Below, in pieces: positions 1-9,373 of a DNA stretch of 64,000 bases. How positions within the stretch are numbered: the first letter of the stretch is position 1; each line of letters begins with the position of its first letter. The DNA lies in assembly GCF_904848665.1 (NCBI RefSeq), contig NZ_CAJHCQ010000001.1, positions 620,001 through 684,000 on the forward strand, read 5' to 3'. This DNA is from Paraburkholderia hiiakae (GTDB lineage Bacteria > Pseudomonadota > Gammaproteobacteria > Burkholderiales > Burkholderiaceae). A program made the position numbers and the translations under genes. The notes below the pieces were generated by a model. The model saw only the letters and a program-made list of their open reading frames with translations. It did no database searches and was not told the origin of the DNA.

Positions 1-3000
1 TGTCGAATTGTGCGCCCATCGCCTGAAGCTGCGCGTAGTTCACCGCGTCGTAGGCCGTGGTGCCGTTCGCCACGTTGTGCAGCGCCACCGGCGTGGTCGA
101 ACCCGCGCCACCCAGCGTGACCGAGCCCTTCGACGTGTTGTCGTACGCAACGAACGCGTTGAGCAGGTTGCCCGAACCGTCCGTCTTCGCGCCCAGTGCG
201 TACAGCTGCGAGCCGTTCACCGCGTCGACGCTCGATGCGGTGACCTGGCCTGCCGCGACGTTCGTCAGGACGACCGGCGACTTCGAACCGACGCCGCCGA
301 GCGTGATCTTGCTCATCGACGTATTGTCGTAGGCCACGAACGCGTTCAGCAGGTTGCCCGAACCGTCCGTCTTCGCGCCCAGTGCATAGAGCTGAGAGCC
401 GTTGACTGCATCGAAGCTCGAGGCATTCAGTGCGCCGTTTGCGATGTTGTGCAGCGCGACCGGCGAGTGGTTTGCACCACCGAACGTCACCGAGTTCATC
501 GACGTGTCGTCGTAGGCGACGAACGCGTTGAGCAGGTTGCCCGAAGCGTCCGTCTTCGCGCCCAGTGCGTACAGCTGCGAACCGTTGACTGCGTCGACGC
601 TCGATGCCGCTACTTCGCCGTTTGCGACGTTCGTCAGGGCGACCGGGCCTGTCGTCGTGTTCTGGCCGCCGAGCGTCAGCTTGGTATGCGTTCCGTCGTC
701 GTACACGACCGCATCCACACCGCCACCCTTGGCCGCTTCCATGACGGCGTCGAGTGCCGTGCCAACATCGTTGTACGTCTGGTTCGAAAGCACATAGGTC
801 GGCACGCCGATAGATCCGTCCGCGTTGACCTTCGAGTTACCGCCCAGCGCCGTAGCCGTCGAGCTTGCCACACCGTAGAGCTGCGTGCCGTTCACCGCGT
901 CGAAGCTAGATGCGCTCACCACACCTGCTGCAACGTTGTGCAGCGCTACCGGTGCATGGTTCATGCCGCCGCCCAGCGTGACCGAACTCATAGACGTATC
1001 GTCGTACGCAACGAACGCGTTGAGCAGGTTGCCCGCGTCGTCGGTCTTTGCACCGAGTGCGTACAGCTGTGAGCCGTTCACCGCGTCAACGCTCGATGCG
1101 GTCAAGCCGCCATTCGCGACATTCGTCAACTTCACAGCCGCGCCCGTGCCGCCCAGCGTGACCGAACTCATCGACGTACCATCATAGTGCACCGCCAACG
1201 GATCCGTAGCGGTACCACCGCCGCCACCGTCGCCCAGCGCGTCGATCGCGTCGCCCACGCTGCTATAGGTCTTGCCGCCGATGATATAGGTCGGCTGCAC
1301 GATCGAACCATCCGCGCCAACGGTCGCATTCCCACCGAAGGCCGACACCGCTGCAGTCAGTTGGCTGACGTTTACCGCGTCGGTGCTGGCCGTACCGTTC
1401 GCAACGTAGATGATCTGGCGCTGCTGGTTGCTCGAGCCGACAGCAATGCTATTCGCACGATCCGCAACCGAGGACGAGCCTAACGCCACGGAATTCTGCG
1501 CTGCACTGGTGACGTTAGCCTTGCTGCCAAGTGCAATCGAATTCGTTGCCTGCGAGTCGACCTTCGTGCCAAGACCAATTGCCATTGAGTTGGTACCGGC
1601 AGCCGAGCTGTTAAAGCCGATCGCCAGCGCGTTGTTGGCCAACGCGTATGCGCCCGCACTCAGTGCGTTCGAGTCGGTCCCAAGCGAGACCGCACCGTAG
1701 CCCAGTGCGTTGGCGCCAGCGCCGGACGCCGTTGCGCTCGTTCCCATCGCGAAAGATCCGGTGTTGGTTGCCGTCGCAGCTGTACCAACCGCCACCGCTC
1801 CCGTTCCCGTTGACAGGGCGCTCGCACCGATGGCAACGCCCGCGCCGACGGTGGAAGTCGCGGCCTGCCCAATTGCCACGTTCCCTGTAAGCGGTGTGGC
1901 GTACGCGGCGTCGCTACCATCGGCCGGCCCGGCAACCTGGACCCAGGGATTGGAACCCGAATCCCCAACCGCACTTTCCGCGCTCAATGCAGTGAGGTGG
2001 TTGTTCACAGCCTTGAGCGCCGTCTTGGTATCGCTCGCCATATTGTCGACCGCCGCCGGCATGGTCGCCGACACGCCGCCCATCGCAGCGTTCAACTGAT
2101 CGAGATTGACGGCGTCCGTACCGATCGCGCCAGCAGACACGTTCGTGATTCGACGGGTGAGATTGGCCGACGAGTCACCAACGGAAATCGTGTACGGCGT
2201 GTTCGCAACCGAGCCAAGGCCCAGTGCGACCGCTCCCACTGCGGTGGACTTTGCAGCGACACCCGAGCCGCTGCCGCCAATGTAGGGGTTGCCCGTAATC
2301 ACGGCCTGCGTCATCTGCGCCACGTTGACAGCGTCGGTCGCTTCAACGCCAGCCGCAACGTTTTTCAGCGTCACCGGTGCGTGGCCCGAGCCGCCCAGCG
2401 TGACCACGCTCTTCGACGTGTCGTCGTACGTCACGAACGCATTCGTGATGTTGCCCGACGCATCGGTCGTCGCACCCAGCGCGTAAAGCTGCGAGCCATT
2501 CACTGCGTCAATGCTCGAGGCGCTCAGCGCGCCGTTCGCCACGTTCGTCAGCTTCACCGCTGCGTGGCCCGAACCGCCCAGCGTCACCGAGTCATGTGCC
2601 GACGAGTCGTACAGCACGGAATCGGCCACCGTGCCCTTGATCTTCGTGATGTCGCCCGAGATGTTCGTCACATCGCCCGCGAGGTTCGAGACGCTCTGGT
2701 TCGTCGTGTACAGCTGGCCACCGTTCACCGCATCGGTGCTCGAGGCATTGCTGATGTCACCGGCCGCAACGTTCTTCACCTTCACCGCTGCGTGGCCCGA
2801 GCCACCCAGCGTGATCGCACTCTTCGACGAGTCGTCGTACGTCACGAACGCATTCGTGATGTTGCCCGACGCATCGGTCGTCGCACCCAGCGCGTAAAGC
2901 TGCGAGCCATTCACTGCGTCAATGCTCGAGGCGCTCAGCGCGCCGTTCGCCACGTTCGTCAGCTTCACCGCTGCATGGCCCGAGCCGCCTAACGTCACCG

Positions 3001-6000
3001 AGTCATGTGCCGACGAGTCGTACAGCACAGAATCGGCCACCGTGCTCTTGATCTTCGTGATGTCGCCCGAGATGTTTGTCACATCGCCCGCGAGGTTCGA
3101 GACGCTCTGGTTCGTCGTGTACAGCTGGCCACCGTTCACCGCATCGGTGCTCGAGGCATTGCTGATGTCACCGGCCGCAACGTTCTTCACCTTCACCGCT
3201 GCGTGGCCCGAGCCACCCAGCGTGATCGCACTCTTCGACGAGTCGTCGTACGTCACGAACGCATTCGTGATGTTGCCCGACGCATCGGTCGTCGCACCCA
3301 GCGCGTAAAGCTGCGAGCCATTCACTGCGTCAATGCTCGAGGCGCTCAGCGCGCCGTTCGCCACGTTCGTCAGCTTCACCGCTGCATGGCCCGAGCCGCC
3401 TAACGTCACCGAGTCATGTGCCGACGAGTCGTACAGCACAGCATCGGCCACCGTGCTCTTGATCTTCGTGATGTCGCCCGAGATGTTTGTCACATCGCCC
3501 GCGAGGTTCGAGACGCTCTGGTTCGTCGTGTACAGCTGGCCACCATTCACCGCATCGGTGCTCGAGGCATTGCTGATGTCACCGGCCGCAACGTTCTTCA
3601 CCTTCACCGCTGCGTGGCCCGAACCGCCCAGCGTGATCGCACTCTTCGACGAGTCGTCGTACGTCACGAACGCATTCGTGATGTTGCCCGACGCATCGGT
3701 CGTCGCACCCAGCGCGTAAAGCTGCGAGCCATTCACTGCGTCAATGCTCGAGGCGCTCAGCGCGCCGTTCGCCACGTTCGTCAGCTTCACCGCTGCGTGG
3801 CCCGAACCGCCCAGCGTCACCGAGTCATGTGCCGACGAGTCGTACAGCACGGAATCGGCCACCGTGCCCTTGATCTTCGTGATGTCGCCCGAGATGTTCG
3901 TCACATCGCCCGCGAGGTTCGAGATGCTCTGGTTCGTCGTGTACAGCTGGCCACCGTTCACCGCATCGGTGCTCGAGGCATTGCTGATGTCACCGGCCGC
4001 AACGTTCTTCACCTTCACCGCTGCGTGGCCCGAGCCGCCCAGCGTGACCGCGCTCTTCGACGAGTCGTCGTACGCCACGAACGCATTCGTGATGTTGCCC
4101 GACGCATCGGTCGTCGCCCCCAGCGCATACAGCTGCGAACCGTTCACCGCGTCAACGCTCGAGGCGTTCAACCCGCCGTTCGCCACGTTCGTCAGCTTCA
4201 CTGCCGCGTGGCCCGAGCCACCCAGCGTCACGGATGCCATCGACGAGCCGTCGTAGTGCACGGCCAACGGATCGACACCGCCAACCGCGTTCAACGCATC
4301 TCCCACATTGCTATAGGTTTTGCCGCCGATGACGTAGGACGGGTTCACGACCGAACCGTCGGCGCCGACCGTCGCATTGCCGCCGAAGGCCGATACGGCG
4401 CTCGTCAGCTGGCTAACGTTGACGGCGTCGGTGCTGACCGTGCCGTTCGCAACATAGATGATCTGACGCAGTTGCTTGCTCGATCCCACCGAAACGCTGT
4501 TCGCGCGATCCACGACCGAGGAAGTACCGAGCGCAACCGAGCTCGGCGCTGCACTAGTCGCTTTGGCCATGTAGCCAATCGCCATCGAACCTGTTGCCTT
4601 CGAGTCGACGTTTGCGTTCTGACCGATCACCACGGAGTTCATAGCGGCAGCCGAGGTGTAATTGCCGAACGCCATTGAGTTGGTACCGAGCGCGTTCGCG
4701 CCCATACCCAGTGCGGTTGAGTTGTCGGCCTGTGCCACAGCGCCGTAACCAATTGCGTTCGCCTGGCTGCCAATAGCCTGCGCGGCGAGGCCCACAGCGG
4801 TGGACCCGTTATTAGCCGCCGTTGCACCAGTGCCGATCGCCACCGCCCCCGTTCCCGTTGAGCGCGCCTGCGCGCCGATAGCCACACCCGCTCCGACGGT
4901 CGCGGTCGCAGCCTGCCCGATCGCCACGTTTCCGGTAAGGGGTGTGGCGTACGCTGGGTCGCTGCCGTCGGCTGGCCCGGCCACCTGGATCCATGGGTTC
5001 GACGGACTCGAATCCGCTACCGCGCCTACCGGATTTACTGCGCTCAGTGCACCGAGCCGGTTGTTCACAGACTGAAGGGCCGTGTGCGTGCTATCTGACA
5101 GGTTGTTGACCGCCATCAGCATGGCCGAATCCGAACTACTCAGCTGCCCGACAGTAGCGGCGTCCGTCGAAGCGACGCCAGGCGCCACATTCGTGATCCG
5201 ACGGGTAAGGTTGGCCGCCGAGTTACCAACGGAAATCGTGTAGGGCGAATTCGCGACCGAGCCAAGACCCAGCGCGACCGATCCCGGTGACGTGGCTTGA
5301 GCAGCGGCGCCGTTGCCGTTTCCGCCGATGTACGGGTTGCCCGTGGCCGCGTAGTTCTGCATCTGCGCTACGTTGACCGCATCGGTCGGATCCACGCCAG
5401 TGGCCACGTTCTTCAGCACCACGGGAGCGTGCGAGGTGCCAACACCACCCAGCGTCACCGAGCTGTGCGCCGACGAGTCGTACTTCACCGCATCGGCGTT
5501 GCCACCGATGTTCGTGACGTCGCTATACAGGTTCGAAATATCCGAGGTGTTCTTCGTGATTTGCGTGTTCGTCGCGAACAGTTGCGAGCCGTTCACCGCA
5601 TCCGTGCTCGAGGACGTCACCTGGCCGGCCGACATGTTGGTGACCTGGCGCGTCGCACCTGCGCCGCCCACGCTCACCACGCCGGTCGGCGTTGCGCCCG
5701 CATAATCGTACGTCGTCCCGCCGATCACGCCGCTGGCCGTGTTGACAGCGGTGGCTGTGGTCGTTCCGTTGCCGAGCGCCACCGAATTCGCAGTCGTTGC
5801 CGCGGCACCGGTACCGATTGCTACGGCGTTAGTCGCAACTGCATTTGCAAAGGGGCCAACAGCCACTGAACGCGTGCCGCTCGCTAAGGAATTGCCGCCA
5901 ACCGTAACCGCGTCGATTGCCGCGGCCCATGCACTCTGACCGATCGCTATTGCATCTTGACCAACAGCGCTCGCATTGCAGCCAACCGCATATGCAGAAC

Positions 6001-6289
6001 CGCCGCCCGGCGCATTGGTGTTGTCCGCGTACGGTATCGTATAGCCCCCTCCCACGCACGTCGAACTGCCCGTGGAAGTCGCGATCACTGGCGTGCCGCC
6101 GCTATCCTTGACCGTCCCGGAGGCAAAAGCAGCGGTGCTTGCGAATGAGCCCGCTCCCAGAAGAAGGACTGCATTGAGTGCCGCGGCCGTATTTCTGGAG
6201 GACCGTTTCCCATGAGCACTAGCATTTTCCTGCACCGCAACCCACGTCCCCGTGGACTCGTTCCAAACTGATCGATATGTCTTGTTCAT
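1..6289 (-). CDS. Giant trimeric autotransporter adhesin (YadA/Hia-like), TAA1; 3' end cut by window edge
   Basis: Type Vc secreted adhesin. About 2096 codons are visible and the frame is still open at base 1, so the C-terminal stalk and YadA anchor lie outside the window. The protein starts MNKTYRSVWNESTGTWVA, an extended signal peptide (ESPR) typical of very large autotransporters, with a hydrophobic signal core after it. AGGG lies 6 bases before the ATG at 6289. Three head blocks rich in AIG/ALG-type heptad repeats lie near residues 100-190, 440-580 and 1460-1630. They are separated by many neck motifs (DAVNGSQLYALG) and SVTLGG-type stalk segments. The passenger contains a 411-bp tandem repeat and a 1.1-kb duplicated module. 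It is a paralogue of the adhesin at 35343-43475. Family assignment is secure; the host ligand cannot be predicted. Confidence 0.93.
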   Translation of the reverse strand, partial: MNKTYRSVWNESTGTWVAVQENASAHGKRSSRNTAAALNAVLLLGAGSFASTAAFASGTVKDSGGTPVIATSTGSSTCVGGGYTIPYADNTNAPGGGSAYAVGCNASAVGQDAIAIGQSAWAAAIDAVTVGGNSLASGTRSVAVGPFANAVATNAVAIGTGAAATTANSVALGNGTTTATAVNTASGVIGGTTYDYAGATPTGVVSVGGAGATRQVTNMSAGQVTSSSTDAVNGSQLFATNTQITKNTSDISNLYSDVTNIGGNADAVKYDSSAHSSVTLGGVGTSHAPVVLKNVATGVDPTDAVNVAQMQNYAATGNPYIGGNGNGAAAQATSPGSVALGLGSVANSPYTISVGNSAANLTRRITNVAPGVASTDAATVGQLSSSDSAMLMAVNNLSDSTHTALQSVNNRLGALSAVNPVGAVADSSPSNPWIQVAGPADGSDPAYATPLTGNVAIGQAATATVGAGVAIGAQARSTGTGAVAIGTGATAANNGSTAVGLAAQAIGSQANAIGYGAVAQADNSTALGMGANALGTNSMAFGNYTSAAAMNSVVIGQNANVDSKATGSMAIGYMAKATSAAPSSVALGTSSVVDRANSVSVGSSKQLRQIIYVANGTVSTDAVNVSQLTSAVSAFGGNATVGADGSVVNPSYVIGGKTYSNVGDALNAVGGVDPLAVHYDGSSMASVTLGGSGHAAVKLTNVANGGLNASSVDAVNGSQLYALGATTDASGNITNAFVAYDDSSKSAVTLGGSGHAAVKVKNVAAGDISNASSTDAVNGGQLYTTNQSISNLAGDVTNISGDITKIKGTVADSVLYDSSAHDSVTLGGSGHAAVKLTNVANGALSASSIDAVNGSQLYALGATTDASGNITNAFVTYDDSSKSAITLGGSGHAAVKVKNVAAGDISNASSTDAVNGGQLYTTNQSVSNLAGDVTNISGDITKIKSTVADAVLYDSSAHDSVTLGGSGHAAVKLTNVANGALSASSIDAVNGSQLYALGATTDASGNITNAFVTYDDSSKSAITLGGSGHAAVKVKNVAAGDISNASSTDAVNGGQLYTTNQSVSNLAGDVTNISGDITKIKSTVADSVLYDSSAHDSVTLGGSGHAAVKLTNVANGALSASSIDAVNGSQLYALGATTDASGNITNAFVTYDDSSKSAITLGGSGHAAVKVKNVAAGDISNASSTDAVNGGQLYTTNQSVSNLAGDVTNISGDITKIKGTVADSVLYDSSAHDSVTLGGSGHAAVKLTNVANGALSASSIDAVNGSQLYALGATTDASGNITNAFVTYDDTSKSVVTLGGSGHAPVTLKNVAAGVEATDAVNVAQMTQAVITGNPYIGGSGSGVAAKSTAVGAVALGLGSVANTPYTISVGDSSANLTRRITNVSAGAIGTDAVNLDQLNAAMGGVSATMPAAVDNMASDTKTALKAVNNHLTALSAESAVGDSGSNPWVQVAGPADGSDAAYATPLTGNVAIGQAATSTVGAGVAIGASALSTGTGAVAVGTAATATNTGSFAMGTSATASGAGANALGYGAVSLGTDSNALSAGAYALANNALAIGFNSSAAGTNSMAIGLGTKVDSQATNSIALGSKANVTSAAQNSVALGSSSVADRANSIAVGSSNQQRQIIYVANGTASTDAVNVSQLTAAVSAFGGNATVGADGSIVQPTYIIGGKTYSSVGDAIDALGDGGGGGTATDPLAVHYDGTSMSSVTLGGTGAAVKLTNVANGGLTASSVDAVNGSQLYALGAKTDDAGNLLNAFVAYDDTSMSSVTLGGGMNHAPVALHNVAAGVVSASSFDAVNGTQLYGVASSTATALGGNSKVNADGSIGVPTYVLSNQTYNDVGTALDAVMEAAKGGGVDAVVYDDGTHTKLTLGGQNTTTGPVALTNVANGEVAASSVDAVNGSQLYALGAKTDASGNLLNAFVAYDDTSMNSVTFGGANHSPVALHNIANGALNASSFDAVNGSQLYALGAKTDGSGNLLNAFVAYDNTSMSKITLGGVGSKSPVVLTNVAAGQVTASSVDAVNGSQLYALGAKTDGSGNLLNAFVAYDNTSKGSVTLGGAGSTTPVALHNVANGTTAYDAVNYAQLQAMGAQFD
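1195..2294 (-). repeat. Copy 1 of a duplicated head/stalk module in TAA1
   Basis: This segment of TAA1 matches 4264-5342 through corresponding landmarks: NPYIGG or PTYIGG-like start, an ITNV neck, NPW(I/V)QVAGPADGSD, a head block beginning NVAIGQAAT, an (N/Q)IIYVANGT neck and LAVHYDG at the end. The offset is 3048 bp at one end and 3069 bp at the other, so the copies differ by 21 bp, one heptad of codons. Divergence is clearly higher than between the 411-bp repeats, so the duplication looks older. Confidence 0.75.
2417..4060 (-). repeat. Four tandem copies of a 411-bp (137-aa) unit in TAA1
   Basis: The same sequence recurs with an exact 411-bp period: landmarks at 2511, 2922, 3333 and 3744 repeat with only scattered single-base differences. 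A partial copy continues to about 4150. Each unit encodes a neck (DAVNGSQLYALG), a VTLGGSGHAAVK segment, a second neck ending NGGQLYTTNQS, and a short stalk (VTNISGDITKIKG). Near identity over four copies suggests recent expansion or ongoing homogenisation. The 137-codon period keeps the frame, so copy-number change would change stalk length only. Confidence 0.9.
4264..5342 (-). repeat. Copy 2 of a duplicated head/stalk module in TAA1
   Basis: Partner of the module at 1195-2294. It carries the second head block, with the conserved stretch NPWIQVAGPADGSD followed by a head segment starting NVAIGQAAT. The two modules flank the array of 411-bp repeats, giving a head-stalk-head architecture. Confidence 0.75.
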
Positions 6290-6577
6290 TCTTTGCCCTG
6301 ATTAAAGACGAGTGACGAAACATCAGACGAGGCGGTGCGTTAGCGCAAAGCGGCACCGACTGCGTCAACAACGCAATGGATATCGCCCCGATCAGCATTG
6401 AGAAAATACCGACAGAATTAAACGGGACAGATACCACGACACTCGCGACTTTATTAATCAGTAACCAGAAGCGACATAGGAGAACTCTTAAACAAAAATT
6501 TTAGATCGGCATTACCTCATCGATGCAGACAAACGGCTACATGGCCGGGTCAGCGTAGTCTACGTAAAAAGAATAAA

Positions 6578-6748
6578 TTAAACGCATTCAGCCGCGAATG
6601 CGATGAAATCCTCACAATATGAGATCAGCCCTACTATTCTTACTACAAAAAATAATCCGAATATCACATCGAAAATCCACTTCACCCTCATTTGAAATAG
6701 AAAAATCCTACAAATAATTTGCATCAATACATTTACAGTCAATTCCAT
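6578..6748 (-). CDS. Possible small membrane protein (56 aa), unknown function
   Basis: I do not recognise this product. The case for it is a strong ribosome-binding site (AGGGGAG, about 8 bases before the ATG at 6748) and a single long hydrophobic stretch (WIFDVIFGLFFVVRIVGLI) framed by basic residues, as in small inner-membrane proteins. It lies in the AT-rich spacer 288 bases upstream of TAA1 on the same strand, so it could share its transcript. Against it: it is short, rich in codons rare in the neighbouring genes, and AT-rich DNA favours chance hydrophobic frames. A longer in-frame start exists at 6835 without a comparable ribosome-binding site. Confidence 0.3.
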   Translation of the reverse strand: MELTVNVLMQIICRIFLFQMRVKWIFDVIFGLFFVVRIVGLISYCEDFIAFAAECV

Positions 6749-6886
6749 GGGTAACTCCCCTAAACAACGACCTTCCATGGTCTTTTTAACCCGAATCAAA
6801 TCCCATCCCGCGACGCAGTTACCCGCTTTCGTCAAAGGCAGCCCACGGCTGCGACATCTAACAACAGCCCGTGCCTCGCCGCTCTT

Positions 6887-6909
6887 TTGAGATTCGTCCT
6901 ATATCTCAA
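6887..6909. promoter_or_regulatory. Inverted repeat, possible operator
   Basis: TTGAGAT and ATCTCAA form perfect 7-base half-sites separated by 9 bases, about 190 bases upstream of the SnoaL-like gene at 7101. A TAGAAT box at 6925-6930 could be a -10 element reading toward that gene. No regulator gene is adjacent, so the assignment is tentative. Confidence 0.3.
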
Positions 6910-7100
6910 GAACTGTCGGCTCCATAGAATTTCGTTGTCGGGAAACGCTGACACAGGGCTCACGCTCTACGAACCTCAAGGCCGTAACGCAGAACCTCGC
7001 GCCGCTCGCATGTCCTTCACGCCGGCGCCACACCCACCGCGCCCCATCCGTTTCCTTGCCTCCAGGCCCTTCGCCTTCACCGTCACATCAAGGAAACACG

Positions 7101-7553
7101 ATGAACCGCATGTTGATTCTCGCCGCCGCCAGCCTTCTCGCGACTTCCGCTTGGGCCGCGTCCAAGCCCGCCTCGACCAGCCCCATTTCCGAGCGTCTTC
7201 AAATCGAACTGCTCGAACATCAGTGGACCCAGGCCGCAGCGACCGGCGACCGCCCGGCGCTCAACGATCTGCTTGACGATAAGTTCTTCGAGGTATTTCC
7301 AGGCAACATCCGCCGCAACAAACGCGACCTGATGGCCGCCGCTGCGCAGCCGCAAGGCGGCTCACAGGTGCTGGAAGACGTGCGTGTACAGGTGATCGAC
7401 AATGTCGCAGTCGCGACCGGCATCAACCGATACACACCCGCAGCGGGCTACAAGGCGATCGAGTACCGCTTCACCGATGTGTTCGTGAAGCGCGAGGGCG
7501 AATGGAGGGTTGCGGCGGCACGCATGCTGCGCAAAGAGACGGGCACCATTTGA
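7101..7553 (+). CDS. Exported SnoaL-like/DUF4440 domain protein (NTF2 fold)
   Basis: A 150-residue protein with a cleavable signal peptide (MNRMLILAAASLLATSAWAA), so probably periplasmic. The mature part reads like a DUF4440/SnoaL-like domain: an N-terminal helix (LLEHQWTQAAATGD), a (L)LDDKFFEVFPGN turn, and paired strands ending in a YRFTDVFVKREGEWRVAAAR hairpin, the usual C-terminal signature of this fold. Such proteins bind small molecules or are orphan accessory proteins; no substrate can be inferred. The start at 7101 follows AAGGAAA with good spacing; an upstream in-frame start would place the signal peptide internally. Transcription converges with the gene at 7601-8017. Confidence 0.75.
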   Translation: MNRMLILAAASLLATSAWAASKPASTSPISERLQIELLEHQWTQAAATGDRPALNDLLDDKFFEVFPGNIRRNKRDLMAAAAQPQGGSQVLEDVRVQVIDNVAVATGINRYTPAAGYKAIEYRFTDVFVKREGEWRVAAARMLRKETGTI

Positions 7554-7600
7554 GCGATGCCCGTGCGGCGGCGTGCCGCAGCGGGATCAGGTGGGCAGGA

Positions 7601-8017
7601 TCAGAAAGGCTTGATGACGGCCAGCGCTACCGCGGCCAGCATGCCGAGCACCGGCAGTTCGTTGAACATGCGATACCACTTGTCGGAGCGGCGGTTCTCG
7701 CCGCGTTCGAAGGTCTTCAGAAGGCGTCCGCAGTATGCGTGGTAGGCGATGAGCAGCACCACCACGCCCACTTTCGCGTGGATCCACCCCTGGCCGCGCC
7801 CGATGCCCACCACGAGCCAGAGCCAAAGTCCGCACAACAAGGCGGGCACGGCGATCAGCGTCATGAAACGGTAGAGCTTGCGCGCCATGATGAGCAGGCG
7901 CTTGACCGCCGCGGGCTCCGTTTCCATTGCGAGATTCACGAAGATTCGCGGCAGGTAGAAAAGGCCGGCGAACCACGAGGCGATCAGCACGATGTGAAAC
8001 GTCTTGACCCAGAGCAT
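7601..8017 (-). CDS. HemJ/CopD-family membrane protein (putative protoporphyrinogen IX oxidase)
   Basis: A 138-residue protein with four hydrophobic segments. It begins MLWVKTFHIVLIASWFAGLF, very like the HemJ (UPF0093) family, which oxidises protoporphyrinogen IX in haem synthesis in many bacteria lacking HemG/HemY. The conserved histidine (His8) and a lysine in the third segment (IHAKVGVVVLL) are present, as expected for haem-associated HemJ. The broader CopD/DUF family has similar topology, so the enzymatic role is probable, not proven. AAGGA stands about 5 bases before the ATG at 8017; an ATG at 8023 lies too close to the same site. It sits downstream of proA on the same strand, 84 bases away. 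Confidence 0.7.
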   Translation of the reverse strand: MLWVKTFHIVLIASWFAGLFYLPRIFVNLAMETEPAAVKRLLIMARKLYRFMTLIAVPALLCGLWLWLVVGIGRGQGWIHAKVGVVVLLIAYHAYCGRLLKTFERGENRRSDKWYRMFNELPVLGMLAAVALAVIKPF

Positions 8018-8101
8018 CGACATCCTTTTTTTCTTCTTGATGGGCGATTGAGGGGAGCGGCAGCGCACATTTCGCGGCGCGCCGCCACGCCTGACGAAAG
8101 G

Positions 8102-9373
8102 CTACTGCCGGCCTTCGCCGTGTCCGAGCACCACGTACTTGAGCGACGTCAGGCCTTCGAGGCCAACCGGGCCGCGCGCGTGCAGCTTGTCGTTGGAGAT
8201 GCCGATTTCCGCGCCAAGACCAAACTCGAAGCCATCCGCAAAACGCGTCGAGGCGTTCACCATGACACTCGCCGAATCGACTTCGCGCAGGAATCGCATC
8301 GCCCGATCATGGTCTTCCGTCACGATTGCATCGGTATGGTGCGAGCCGTAGGTGTTGATGTGCTCGACCGCCTCATCGAGATTGGTGACGATCTTCACCG
8401 CCAGCACGGGCGCGAGGTACTCGGTGCGCCAGTCTTCTTCCGTGGCGTCCACGAGCGGGCCGACGCCCGCGTCGGCGAGAATTGCACGCGCCGCGGCGTC
8501 CACGCGCAGTTCGACATCCTTCTCGCGATAGAGCCTGCCGAGCGGCGGCAAGACGTCATTCGCGATGCCGCGCGCAACCAGCAGCGTCTCCATCGTGTTG
8601 CAGGTGCCGTAGCGGTGCGTCTTGGCGTTGTCACATACCGTCAGCGCCTTCGCGAGATCTGCACGGTCGTCCACGTACACGTGGCAGATGCCATCGAGGT
8701 GCTTGATCATCGGCACGCGCGCCTCGGCCATCAGGCGCTCGATCAGGCTCTTGCCGCCGCGCGGCACGATCACGTCGACGAATTCCGTCATGGTGATGAG
8801 CTTGCCCACCGCCGCGCGGTCGGCGGTTTCGACCACCTGCACCGCGTCCTGGGGCAGGCCAGCCGCAGCCAGCCCTTCACCGATCAGCTTCGCGAGTGCC
8901 GTGTTGCACTCCAGCGCCTCGGAGCCGCCGCGCAGGATCGTGGCGTTGCCCGACTTCAGGCACAGCGCCGCGGCGTCGATCGTCACGTTTGGCCGCGACT
9001 CGTAGATGATCCCGATCACGCCGAGCGGCACACGCATCTGGCCGACCTGAATGCCGCTCGGGCGGAACTTGAGATTGCTGATCTCACCAATGAGGTCGGG
9101 CAGCGCGGCAACCTGGCGCAGGCCTTCGACCATCGTCTTCAGCGCCTTGTCCGAGAGCGTGAGACGGTCGATGAAGGCCGCATCGTGGCCCTTCTCCTTC
9201 GCTCGTGCGAGGTCGCGGCCGTTTGCATCCTTCAATTGCTGCGCGTCGCGCTCGATGGCTTGCGCCACCGCTTCGAGCGCCGCGTTCTTCGCGGCCGTCG
9301 AGGCCCGTGCCATCGCGCGCGAAGCTTTGCGGGCGCGGCGGCCGAGGTCGGTCATGTACTGGTCGATATCCAT
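8102..9373 (-). CDS. proA: Gamma-glutamyl phosphate reductase
   Basis: Second step of proline synthesis: NADPH-dependent reduction of glutamate 5-phosphate to the semialdehyde, in the cytoplasm. The 423-residue length is normal for Burkholderiales ProA. The aldehyde-dehydrogenase fold is recognisable by [18 protein letters not shown], the [11 protein letters not shown] region, the catalytic-loop motif [12 protein letters not shown] with Cys258 as the probable nucleophile, and the tail [18 protein letters not shown]. The start at 9373 ([11 protein letters not shown]) matches the family N-terminus and has GAAAG upstream; longer in-frame extensions are not family-like. It lies 198 bases downstream of holA. 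Confidence 0.95.
   Translation of the reverse strand: MDIDQYMTDLGRRARKASRAMARASTAAKNAALEAVAQAIERDAQQLKDANGRDLARAKEKGHDAAFIDRLTLSDKALKTMVEGLRQVAALPDLIGEISNLKFRPSGIQVGQMRVPLGVIGIIYESRPNVTIDAAALCLKSGNATILRGGSEALECNTALAKLIGEGLAAAGLPQDAVQVVETADRAAVGKLITMTEFVDVIVPRGGKSLIERLMAEARVPMIKHLDGICHVYVDDRADLAKALTVCDNAKTHRYGTCNTMETLLVARGIANDVLPPLGRLYREKDVELRVDAAARAILADAGVGPLVDATEEDWRTEYLAPVLAVKIVTNLDEAVEHINTYGSHHTDAIVTEDHDRAMRFLREVDSASVMVNASTRFADGFEFGLGAEIGISNDKLHARGPVGLEGLTSLKYVVLGHGEGRQ

Larger units (their letters stand above)
6290..7100. other. AT-rich intergenic region upstream of TAA1
   Basis: About 810 bases between the divergent TAA1 and the SnoaL-like gene. The stretch from roughly 6440 to 6840 is visibly AT-rich compared with the rest of the window. 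It should contain the TAA1 promoter, but I could not settle on convincing -35/-10 boxes. It holds one small candidate coding region (6578-6748, minus) and one short inverted repeat (6887-6909). Confidence 0.6.

Noticed and set aside
2417-4060. Regular repeats that might suggest a CRISPR array
   Set aside because: The units are 411 bp with no unique spacers and encode protein in frame; there are no cas genes.
3416-4678. Long plus-strand open frames antisense to TAA1, including 8-1072, 1997-2992 and 3416-4678
   Set aside because: They are periodic with the 411-bp repeats and give Arg/His-rich products. They arise because the adhesin codons lack stops in the antisense frame.
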